DNA from: Bermanella sp040371755
GTDB taxonomy: Bacteria > Pseudomonadota > Gammaproteobacteria > Pseudomonadales > Oceanobacteraceae
Direction of reading: 5' to 3'
Length of the DNA stretch: 64,000 bases
Assembly (NCBI RefSeq): GCF_040371755.1
Contig: NZ_BAABWE010000001.1
Coordinates: forward strand, 186,001-250,000
Part shown: piece by piece, positions 14,886 through 21,702 of the stretch
Layout of the letters: every line of letters begins with the position of its first letter
How positions within the stretch are numbered: position 1 is the first letter of the stretch
Program-made: the position numbers and the translations under genes
The notes under the pieces: model-generated
What the model was told of the DNA's origin: nothing
What the model saw: only the letters and a program-made list of their open reading frames with translations
The model's database searches: none

Positions 14886-17800
14886 ATGATTGAATCTATC
14901 TTGCGCCTAGCCATTGAAAGGCGCTTACTATTTTTATGTTCGATTTTGTTGATAGTCGGTGTGGGCGTATGGAGTTACCAAAAACTCCCGATTGATGCGG
15001 TACCCGATATCACCAATGTTCAGGTACAAATCAATACCGCTGCTCCGGGTTACTCACCATTGGAATCGGAACAACGCATTACCTATCCGGTGGAGACTGC
15101 GCTGGCTGGCTTACCCAATCTTTCCTACACGCGATCATTGTCACGTTACGGTTTGTCACAGGTGACGGTGGTGTTTGAAGAAGACACCGATATCTATTTT
15201 GCCCGCAACCTGATTAACGCTCGACTGGGTGCGATCAAAAGTGTCTTACCGCCTGGGCTAGAACCGGAGATGGGTCCCATATCCACCGGTTTGGGTGAAA
15301 TCTTTATGTACACCGTGCAAGCCAAATCTGATGCCCGCATGGCCAATGGTGAACCCTACACCGCAACCGCCTTGCGAGAAATACAGGACTGGATTATCAA
15401 ACCTCAGCTCGCCCAGGTGAAAGGCGTCATAGAGGTGAATAGTATTGGTGGCTACAACAAGCAATACCACGTGATGCCCGACCCCACGAAGTTACTGCTT
15501 TACAAAGTCAGTGTTGAAGAGCTTGTACAAGCCTTACAAGCCAACAACGATAATCGTGGCGCAGGCTATATCGAACGAAATGGACAGCAACTTTTAGTTC
15601 GTTCTCCCGGTCAGCTCGCAACGACCGAAGACATCGGCAATGTCATCATTACGGAACATGACAGTGTGCCGATAAAGATCAAGGATATTGCCGAGATAGC
15701 CATTGGTAAAGAGCTGCGCACAGGCGCCGCAACACGCGATGGTGTGGAAACCGTGCTAGGTACGACCATGATGCTCATCGGTGCAAACTCCCGCACGGTT
15801 GCTCAGGATGTAGCGAGTAAACTCGATGATATTCAAGCTTCGCTACCGGAAGGGGTTGTGGCGGAAGCCGTCTACGATCGCACCGCACTGGTCGATAAGG
15901 CCATTGCTACGGTGTCCAAAAATCTGATGGAAGGCGCGCTTCTAGTTGTCGTGGTGTTGTTTCTCTTGTTAGGAAATATGCGGGCTGCATTAATTACTGC
16001 AGCAGTAATTCCGTTAGCCATGTTGATGACCATCACTGGCATGGTGAAAACGGGTGTATCGGCCAACCTTATGAGCTTGGGAGCCCTAGATTTCGGTTTG
16101 ATTGTCGATGGTGCGGTGATCATTGTTGAGAACTGCGTTCGCCGCCTGGCCGAGGCTCAACATTCGAATGGTCGACAGCAAAATCTACGCGAACGCTTAG
16201 ACACTGTCTTCAAAGCCACATCCGAGGTGATTCGCCCAAGCTTGTTTGGTGTAGCCATTATTACGATCGTCTACATCCCGATATTCAGCTTGACCGGCGT
16301 GGAAGGTAAGATGTTCCACCCTATGGCGGCGACGGTGGTGATGGCCTTGTTGTCAGCCATGGTGCTGTCATTAACGGTGGTGCCTGCAGCTGTTGCTGTG
16401 TTTATGAATGGCAAAATCAGTGAAAAAGAAAGCATCGTTATCAGCAAAGCAAAATCTGCCTACAAACCCTTACTTAACCTGGCTTTGAAATTTCGCTGGG
16501 CGGTGGTGGGCTTTGCCTCGGCTCTCGTTGTGTTTTGTTTATGGTTAGCTTCCACTTTAGGCTCAGAATTTATCCCTCAATTGAACGAAGGTGACATTGC
16601 GCTGCACGCCATGCGTATTCCTGGTACAGGTCTAGAACAAGCCGTGGAAATGCAGGAAATACTCGAACAGAGAATCAAATCTTTTCCAGAAGTGGATAAG
16701 GTCTTTGCCCGTATTGGCACGGCGGAAGTGGCCACCGATCCTATGCCACCCAATGTGGCCGATAACTTTGTGACACTTAAGCCGCGAAGTGAATGGCCGA
16801 ACCCCTCCAAAACGAAAGCCGAACTCGTTGAGGAAATAGAGCGTTCTGTGGAGGAGCTACCGGGAAATAACTATGAGTTTACCCAGCCTATTCAAATGCG
16901 CTTTAACGAGCTTATTTCTGGTGTGCGTGCGGATCTGGGCATCAAGGTTTTTGGCGACGACTTGGACCAACTTGTCATAACGGCCAACGATATCCTAGGT
17001 ATCGTTAACGCAATTGAAGGCGCGGCCGATGCTCGGGTTGAACAAGTGACTGGGTTACCTACGCTCTCCGTGATACCGAATCGCACTGCCTTGGGCCGAT
17101 ATGGGTTAAATGTTGCCGAACTTCAGGATTGGGTTTCTGCCGCCATTGGTGGTGAATCAGCCGGCATTATCTACGAGGGTGATCGACGTTTTGAATTAGT
17201 GGTTCGCTTACCTGAAACAACGCGTCGCGATATCGACCGGTTAAAGTTTCTACCGGTACCACTCCCCAATGGAGATTACGTACCACTCGAAGAAGTCGCA
17301 ACCTTGGATGTTTCACCGGCACCCGCGCAAATAAGTCGCGAGAACGGTAAGCGCCGAGTTGTGGTCACTGCTAACGTCCGCGGTCGCGACCTGGGCAGTT
17401 TCGTGAAAGAAGTGCAAGCCAGCATCCGTGAACAAGCGGATATCCCACCGGGATATTGGTTAGATTATGGCGGCACCTTTGAACAACTGGAGTCTGCAAG
17501 CCAACGCTTGTCCATCGTGGTGCCTATTACTCTATTGGTGATTCTAGGAATTCTCGTCATGGCTTTCGCGTCACTTAAAGATGCCTTGATTATTTTTAGT
17601 GGCGTGCCGCTAGCGTTAACCGGGGGCGTCTTGTCGCTATATCTTCGAGATATGCCTTTGTCCATCTCGGCGGGTATTGGCTTTATTGCTCTCTCGGGCG
17701 TCGCCGTACTTAATGGCTTAGTTATGCTCGCCTTTATTCGCGACCTCTGGCATGAAAAAGGCGACTTAATCTTGGCTGTTACTGAAGGCGCAATGATTCG

Positions 17801-17999
17801 TCTGCGGCCCGTCCTGATGACTGCGCTGGTTGCGAGCCTGGGCTTTGTTCCGATGGCACTAAATACGGGTACCGGCGCAGAAGTTCAGCGACCCCTTGCC
17901 ACTGTGGTGATCGGCGGCATTATTTCATCAACGCTCTTAACACTTCTCGTTTTACCGGTGCTGTACCACTGGTTACATAAAAACGAAAAGGTGAGCTAA
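14886..17999 (+). CDS. czcA: CzcA heavy-metal RND efflux pump (HME1 type)
   Basis: A 1037-residue inner-membrane RND transporter with the usual layout: TM1, large periplasmic loop, TM2-6, TM7, second loop, TM8-12. It begins MIESILRLAIERRLLFLCSI. The TM4 motif DFGLIVDGAVIIVEN puts Asp402, Asp408 and Glu415 at the positions known to be essential for proton-coupled metal transport in Cupriavidus CzcA. This motif is the one assigned to HME1 pumps (Zn2+, Co2+, Cd2+), unlike the copper/silver HME4 form. It drives ions from the periplasm (and perhaps cytoplasm) out through CzcC using the proton gradient. Full length, no frame damage. Confidence 0.95.
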   Translation: MIESILRLAIERRLLFLCSILLIVGVGVWSYQKLPIDAVPDITNVQVQINTAAPGYSPLESEQRITYPVETALAGLPNLSYTRSLSRYGLSQVTVVFEEDTDIYFARNLINARLGAIKSVLPPGLEPEMGPISTGLGEIFMYTVQAKSDARMANGEPYTATALREIQDWIIKPQLAQVKGVIEVNSIGGYNKQYHVMPDPTKLLLYKVSVEELVQALQANNDNRGAGYIERNGQQLLVRSPGQLATTEDIGNVIITEHDSVPIKIKDIAEIAIGKELRTGAATRDGVETVLGTTMMLIGANSRTVAQDVASKLDDIQASLPEGVVAEAVYDRTALVDKAIATVSKNLMEGALLVVVVLFLLLGNMRAALITAAVIPLAMLMTITGMVKTGVSANLMSLGALDFGLIVDGAVIIVENCVRRLAEAQHSNGRQQNLRERLDTVFKATSEVIRPSLFGVAIITIVYIPIFSLTGVEGKMFHPMAATVVMALLSAMVLSLTVVPAAVAVFMNGKISEKESIVISKAKSAYKPLLNLALKFRWAVVGFASALVVFCLWLASTLGSEFIPQLNEGDIALHAMRIPGTGLEQAVEMQEILEQRIKSFPEVDKVFARIGTAEVATDPMPPNVADNFVTLKPRSEWPNPSKTKAELVEEIERSVEELPGNNYEFTQPIQMRFNELISGVRADLGIKVFGDDLDQLVITANDILGIVNAIEGAADARVEQVTGLPTLSVIPNRTALGRYGLNVAELQDWVSAAIGGESAGIIYEGDRRFELVVRLPETTRRDIDRLKFLPVPLPNGDYVPLEEVATLDVSPAPAQISRENGKRRVVVTANVRGRDLGSFVKEVQASIREQADIPPGYWLDYGGTFEQLESASQRLSIVVPITLLVILGILVMAFASLKDALIIFSGVPLALTGGVLSLYLRDMPLSISAGIGFIALSGVAVLNGLVMLAFIRDLWHEKGDLILAVTEGAMIRLRPVLMTALVASLGFVPMALNTGTGAEVQRPLATVVIGGIISSTLLTLLVLPVLYHWLHKNEKVS

Positions 18000-18011
18000 T
18001 AACAATGGAGG

Positions 18012-18033
18012 AGCCCCTTCTTTGTAAGGGGCT
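18012..18033 (+). promoter_or_regulatory. Hairpin between czcA and the czcN-like gene, covering its ribosome site
   Basis: AGCCCCTT (18012-18019) and AAGGGGCT (18026-18033) form a perfect 8-bp stem with a 6-base loop. No T-run follows, so it is not a good terminator. The only Shine-Dalgarno-like bases at a suitable distance from the ATG at 18040 are AAGGGG, in the right arm. The hairpin would therefore hide the ribosome site. Confidence 0.5.
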
Positions 18034-18039
18034 ATACCT

Positions 18040-18642
18040 ATGAAAAATACTATTATCATTTTTTTAGGCGTTTACTTTATTTGCTTCTTTGGATTTGCCG
18101 TTATATTCAGGAATTTTGTTGTTGCAAAGAGAACGGGCGTAAACGCCTTTAAGCTCAACCAGAAAACAGGGGCCGAATCGATTACGGGGCGGTACTTTAA
18201 ATTTCTACCTCTTGTTTCCATTTTGGTTTTTATTCTCTATAGCTTCCTGCCAAACCAGTATCAATCTATCGGGCCGATTGACCTGATGAACCATACCGCT
18301 ATTCAGTGGATGGGAATGGGAATAATGGTTGTTTCGCTAGTTTGGGTGCTGGCGGCACAATCACAAATGGGCGCATCATGGAGAATTGGAATCGATCATG
18401 AAACAAAGACAGAATTTGTTCAAAAGGGCTTGTTCAAATATTCACGAAACCCTATTTTTGTCGGTATTATTTTCATTTCTTTCGGGTTTTTTCTGTTACT
18501 CCCCAACCCAATTACGTTAACAATACTGGCCCTTGATATTGCGCTGATTCAAATACAGGTGGCTTTGGAAGAAGAGTATTTAACGAAACAGCACGGGGAC
18601 TCATACAGTGAGTATTGCCAACATGTTCGTCGTTGGTTATAG
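18040..18642 (+). CDS. CzcN-like membrane methyltransferase (isoprenylcysteine carboxyl methyltransferase family)
   Basis: A 200-residue membrane protein with about five helices. The C-terminal catalytic signature is GLFKYSRNPIFVGIIFISFGF followed by ALEEEYLTKQHGDSYSEYCQ, which is the SAM-binding ICMT/PEMT fold (Arg-Asn-Pro, then Glu-Glu). CzcN of the Cupriavidus czc cluster belongs to this family; its substrate is not known. Position right after czcA supports CzcN. The fused-looking end at 18642 is followed 40 bases on by the GDT1-like gene. Role in metal resistance is inference from context. Confidence 0.75.
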   Translation: MKNTIIIFLGVYFICFFGFAVIFRNFVVAKRTGVNAFKLNQKTGAESITGRYFKFLPLVSILVFILYSFLPNQYQSIGPIDLMNHTAIQWMGMGIMVVSLVWVLAAQSQMGASWRIGIDHETKTEFVQKGLFKYSRNPIFVGIIFISFGFFLLLPNPITLTILALDIALIQIQVALEEEYLTKQHGDSYSEYCQHVRRWL

Positions 18643-18682
18643 CAATAAAATAAAACTAGATACTCAATTAATAGGAATTGGT

Positions 18683-18955
18683 ATGGACTGGAAAATATTT
18701 TTAACGATATTCGTTTCAGTATTTGTCGCCGAACTTGGTGACAAAACGCAGCTAGCAACAATGCTATTCGCAGCAGATAAAGATGTCAGTAAGTACACTG
18801 TATTTTTTGCTGCCTCAGCTGCGTTAATTGTGGCATCTGCCTTGGGTGTACTTGCGGGTAGTTTCCTAGCGGAATACATCAATGAGAAATACTTACACTA
18901 TATTGCAGGAATTGGTTTTATCGGCATTGGGATTTTTACCCTCTATAACGCATAG
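18683..18955 (+). CDS. Half-size UPF0016/GDT1 family cation transporter
   Basis: A 90-residue membrane protein with three helices and one copy of the family motif Glu-Leu-Gly-Asp-Lys-Thr (AELGDKTQLATMLFAAD). Family members such as MneA and TMEM165 export Mn2+ or Ca2+ and normally carry two such repeats in about 190 residues. This one holds a single repeat, so a working transporter would need two copies to pair. I took the ATG at 18683 because AGGA lies 6 bases upstream; the frame's extension to 18608 overlaps the preceding gene and adds a non-membrane stretch. It ends cleanly in a stop and does not look truncated. Confidence 0.75.
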   Translation: MDWKIFLTIFVSVFVAELGDKTQLATMLFAADKDVSKYTVFFAASAALIVASALGVLAGSFLAEYINEKYLHYIAGIGFIGIGIFTLYNA

Positions 18956-19027
18956 AGAACCACCCAACACCTTATGCCTATTGAAGACAACTTATTCAAA
19001 CGTCAAGTGAGTTAACAGGGTAATATT

Positions 19028-19426
19028 ATGAGTTTTTTATGGTTTACCGTTGCCGCCATTTTCGAAATTGCCGGCTGCTACACGTTTTGGATGTGGTACA
19101 AACTCGATAAAAGTCCCTTATGGCTAGTGCCCGGACTTCTTTCGCTTGCATTATTTGGATGGATTTTATCGTTTGTGGAGGCCTCATTTGCCGGACGTGC
19201 TTTTGCTGCTTACGGAGGGATTTATATTGTTATGTCTCTTGTTTGGGCTGTCGTAGTTGAAAAACATATGATCAATATTCAAGATGCTCTAGGCGCCGGA
19301 CTATGTGTTGTTGGTGCGCTGCTTATTTTCTTTAATTCATATCAAACAACCTACGCAATGGACTACGGCACACAGCCAGCCAGAGGTTTAGCTAAAGGAC
19401 TATCATCACAATACCTAGGTAAATGA
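19028..19426 (+). CDS. YnfA/UPF0060 family small membrane protein
   Basis: A 132-residue protein with four membrane helices, starting FLWFTVAAIFEIAGCYTFWM, with AFAAYGGIYIVMSLVWAVVVE in helix three, both typical of YnfA (an SMR-like family). YnfA of E. coli has 108 residues; this protein has about 24 extra at the C-terminus (YAMDYGTQPARGLAKGLSSQ), and its end overlaps the next gene by 4 bases. Some YnfA proteins are reported as small multidrug exporters. A metal role is suggested only by position between two metal transporters. Confidence 0.8.
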   Translation: MSFLWFTVAAIFEIAGCYTFWMWYKLDKSPLWLVPGLLSLALFGWILSFVEASFAGRAFAAYGGIYIVMSLVWAVVVEKHMINIQDALGAGLCVVGALLIFFNSYQTTYAMDYGTQPARGLAKGLSSQYLGK

Positions 19427-20304
19427 GTATGCACAATCACGCACATAAAAATGATACCACCTCCAGAATAGCTTGGGCATTTTTTCTGAACGTCAGTTTT
19501 ACGATCATCGAGTTTATTGGAGGTTGGCTGACAAATAGCACCGCAATAATGGCTGACGCGGTACACGACCTCGGGGATAGTTTATCGATTGGTCTTGCTT
19601 GGATACTGGGTAACCTGAGCGAAAGAGAGTCCACCTCAAGGTTTAGCTACGGTTATCGAAGATTTTCCTTATTGGGCGCACTCATTAATGGAATCGTATT
19701 AATTATCGGTTCAATTTGGGTTTTATCTGAAGCAATTCCCAAACTCCTTAACCCCGAAATGCCGGTTGTTGAGGGTATGTTCGGCCTGGCCGTCCTAGGG
19801 GTTACCGTCAATGGCTATGCAGCGTTTAAACTCTCCAAAGGTAAGTCACTTAATGAGCAGATGCTGAATTGGCACTTACTGGAAGATGTTCTAGGCTGGG
19901 TAGCCGTACTGGTAGTCTCAATCATTTTGATGTTTATCGAGTGGCCCATACTCGATCCTATTCTTTCCATTGCTTTTACGATTTTTATATTAATCAACGT
20001 TCTTCGTAATTTATGGGCCACAACTAAACTGTTTCTTCAGGCGACGCCAAATGATGATACGGCCATTACTATTCGTGAATCACTACTGAGTTTTGCGGAA
20101 GTCAAAGAGATTCACCATCTACATTTTTGGTCGCTTGACGGGGAACACCATGTCATGACCGCGCATTTAGAATTGAGTAAGCTAATCGAACCAACCCGTC
20201 AAATCCAATTAAAAACCGAGATTGCTGACCGCCTATCGGGATTTGGGTTAGAGCACACAACCATCGAGTTAGAATTCCCTAACGAACTATGTAGGGATGA
20301 GTAG
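19423..20304 (+). CDS. CzcD-type cation diffusion facilitator (zinc exporter)
   Basis: A 293-residue CDF transporter with six helices and a cytoplasmic C-terminal domain. The N-terminus is His-rich (MHNHAHKND). Metal sites are visible as HDLGD in TM2 (MADAVHDLGDSLSIG) and HLLED in TM5 (NWHLLEDVLGW), the His-Asp pattern of zinc-transporting CDFs. The C-terminal domain has EIHHLHFWSLDGEHHVMTAH. It exchanges cytoplasmic Zn2+ (also Cd2+/Co2+) for protons. It starts inside the ynfA-like gene (ATGA) and is the last cargo gene. It is unlike the HMA-CDF at 10870, so the element carries two different CDFs. Confidence 0.9.
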   Translation: MSMHNHAHKNDTTSRIAWAFFLNVSFTIIEFIGGWLTNSTAIMADAVHDLGDSLSIGLAWILGNLSERESTSRFSYGYRRFSLLGALINGIVLIIGSIWVLSEAIPKLLNPEMPVVEGMFGLAVLGVTVNGYAAFKLSKGKSLNEQMLNWHLLEDVLGWVAVLVVSIILMFIEWPILDPILSIAFTIFILINVLRNLWATTKLFLQATPNDDTAITIRESLLSFAEVKEIHHLHFWSLDGEHHVMTAHLELSKLIEPTRQIQLKTEIADRLSGFGLEHTTIELEFPNELCRDE

Positions 20305-20348
20305 ACGGATTTAAGGCTAGAAGTAGAAGCATCTATATAAATGTGCAG

Positions 20349-20501
20349 AATTGAATATTAGCTAGGAAGTAAATCAATATGATGGACTCTCTAGTATATA
20401 CAGGCAATGGGTCATTACCCCTTTAATTCACTTTAGATTTCCTGTTAAACGTACATGTAATCTTAAGTGGAGAGCCCTAGTTATAAGTAAATTGAATATT
20501 A
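20349..20501 (+). repeat. Direct repeat AATTGAATATTA, two copies 141 bp apart
   Basis: Copies at 20349-20360 and 20490-20501 are identical over 12 bases and differ at the bases on each side. Confidence 0.7.
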
Positions 20502-20610
20502 AACCCTATATAAAAATTATTATCGGAATATATCAATATAAGATAAATCGCCCGATGTGTGCTTATATTTAAGTATGTATACATCATTTGATTCTTAATA
20601 ATCTTAAGTG
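20458..20610 (+). repeat. Direct repeat TAATCTTAAGTG, two copies 141 bp apart
   Basis: Copies at 20458-20469 and 20599-20610 are identical over 12 bases, with the same 141-bp period as the AATTGAATATTA pair. Sequence between the repeats is not visibly duplicated. Confidence 0.7.
20517..20528 (+). repeat. TTATTATCGGAA, candidate right attachment junction
   Basis: This is an exact 12-bp copy of 7074-7085, in the same orientation, 13.4 kb away. The likeness continues beyond it: CAATATA follows after 5 bases here and after 4 bases on the left copy. It falls between the last cargo gene and the chromosomal RND operon. Confidence 0.5.
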
Positions 20611-20650
20611 CCCGCACCTTATATGACGAAAATATCCGTAGGAATGACAC

Positions 20651-21694
20651 ATGCACCAATTAACAAGTAAATACATGCGTAATTTATTAGGACTACTTCT
20701 AATTACGGTGCCAACTATATTATTCGCCGACACTCCAATGCCCGTTGAGGTCATCAAGGTAAAACCACAGATACTAAAAAGTACCATTAATTCCATAGGT
20801 ACTCTTGAGGCGAATCAATCAGTAACTATTTCACCAGAGGTTTCAGGCCGCATAACGTCTGTATCCTTTAAAGACGGCGCTCACGTTAACATTGGGCAAT
20901 TACTGTTTAAACTCGATAACAGCATAGAAACTGCCAACTTAAACGAAGCGAAAGCCAGAGCGCAGCTAAGCCACACAGAACTAAAAAGAATTCAAAAACT
21001 ATATAAGCAAAAAGCAGCCAGTGAAACAGATCTAGATTCAGCTGCAGCTAATCACAATATCTACCAAGCGCAGGTTCAATCATTTCAGGCAAAATTGAAC
21101 AAATTATCAATTAAGGCTCCTTTTACAGGAGTGATTGATATTAACAATATCTCGATCGGTGACTACGTCAATGCAGGCGAAAATTTAATTAAATTGGTTG
21201 ATCTTACAACACTTAAATTTGACTTTGCGCTACCCGAAACCTATTTAAGTAAAGTGGCCGTTGGTCAAAATATAGAAATTACAACCCCAGCTTACCCCGG
21301 AGAAATTTACCAAGGCACGGTCTCAGCTGTATCACCTGCAATTAATGAAGAAACTCGAAGTTTAGCGGTTAGGGCGATTATAGATAATCAATCTCAAACT
21401 CTAAGACCCGGTTTGTTTGCAAGTGTCATTCTTGAGGTGAATAGAAATCCAAGCGCCCTTCTTTTGCCTGAGCAAGCTTTAGTCCCGCAAGGACAAAGTT
21501 ACGTAGTTATGAAAGTTGTTAATAATAAAGTTGAAATAACCCCCATAGAAATTGGTACACGCAGAAAATCAGAGGTCGAAATTATTACAGGTATTAATGA
21601 AGGAGATATCATTATTACGGCTGGTCAAATGAAAGTGCAGCCCGGTGTAAAAGTAAAGGCTCTTTTCCCTGATGCGCTTAAAACTGATAAGTAG
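20651..21694 (+). CDS. RND efflux periplasmic adaptor (AcrA/MexA-like)
   Basis: A 347-residue membrane fusion protein with an N-terminal signal (MRNLLGLLLITVPTILFA), the barrel-sandwich halves (IGTLEANQSVTISPEVSGRI and IKAPFTGVIDINNISIGDYV), a short helical hairpin, and a beta-barrel domain (LRPGLFASVILEVNR). The ATG at 20651 has TAGGA about 7 bases upstream. It connects the inner-membrane RND pump encoded 8 bases downstream to an outer-membrane channel that is not encoded here, so a TolC from elsewhere is probably used. AT-rich codons match the host, which places it outside the metal element. Confidence 0.9.
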   Translation: MHQLTSKYMRNLLGLLLITVPTILFADTPMPVEVIKVKPQILKSTINSIGTLEANQSVTISPEVSGRITSVSFKDGAHVNIGQLLFKLDNSIETANLNEAKARAQLSHTELKRIQKLYKQKAASETDLDSAAANHNIYQAQVQSFQAKLNKLSIKAPFTGVIDINNISIGDYVNAGENLIKLVDLTTLKFDFALPETYLSKVAVGQNIEITTPAYPGEIYQGTVSAVSPAINEETRSLAVRAIIDNQSQTLRPGLFASVILEVNRNPSALLLPEQALVPQGQSYVVMKVVNNKVEITPIEIGTRRKSEVEIITGINEGDIIITAGQMKVQPGVKVKALFPDALKTDK

Positions 21695-21702
21695 AGGGAT
21701 TT

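Larger units (their letters stand above)
7003..20600. mobile_element. Tn554-family transposon carrying heavy-metal resistance cargo (approximate limits)
   Basis: The left part holds three overlapping genes with the architecture of Tn554 tnpA-tnpB-tnpC: two different tyrosine recombinases and a small HTH/coiled-coil accessory protein. Behind them lie 10 kb of metal-efflux genes that look more G+C-rich than the flanking chromosome. Tn554-like elements have no terminal inverted repeats and make no simple target duplication, so limits must be inferred. Candidate junctions are the 9-6-9 palindrome at 7062-7085, just before tnpA, and the repeat of its right arm at 20517-20528, just after the last cargo gene. 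Between these the element is about 13.45 kb. Outside lie a CheW gene and an RND pump, which would have been divergent neighbours before insertion. Confidence 0.75.
20305..20650. other. 346-base gene-free region with the candidate right junction and paired direct repeats
   Basis: No credible gene is present. The region contains the copy of the left-arm repeat at 20517-20528 and two different 12-bp direct repeats: AATTGAATATTA at 20349-20360 and 20490-20501, and TAATCTTAAGTG at 20458-20469 and 20599-20610. Both pairs are spaced exactly 141 bp. The composition falls back to the AT-rich host type. It should also contain the promoter of the RND operon starting at 20651. Confidence 0.7.

Noticed and set aside
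20349..20630. A complete 141-bp tandem duplication
   Set aside because: Only the two 12-mers match at this period; the bases between them are not similar beyond what composition would give.
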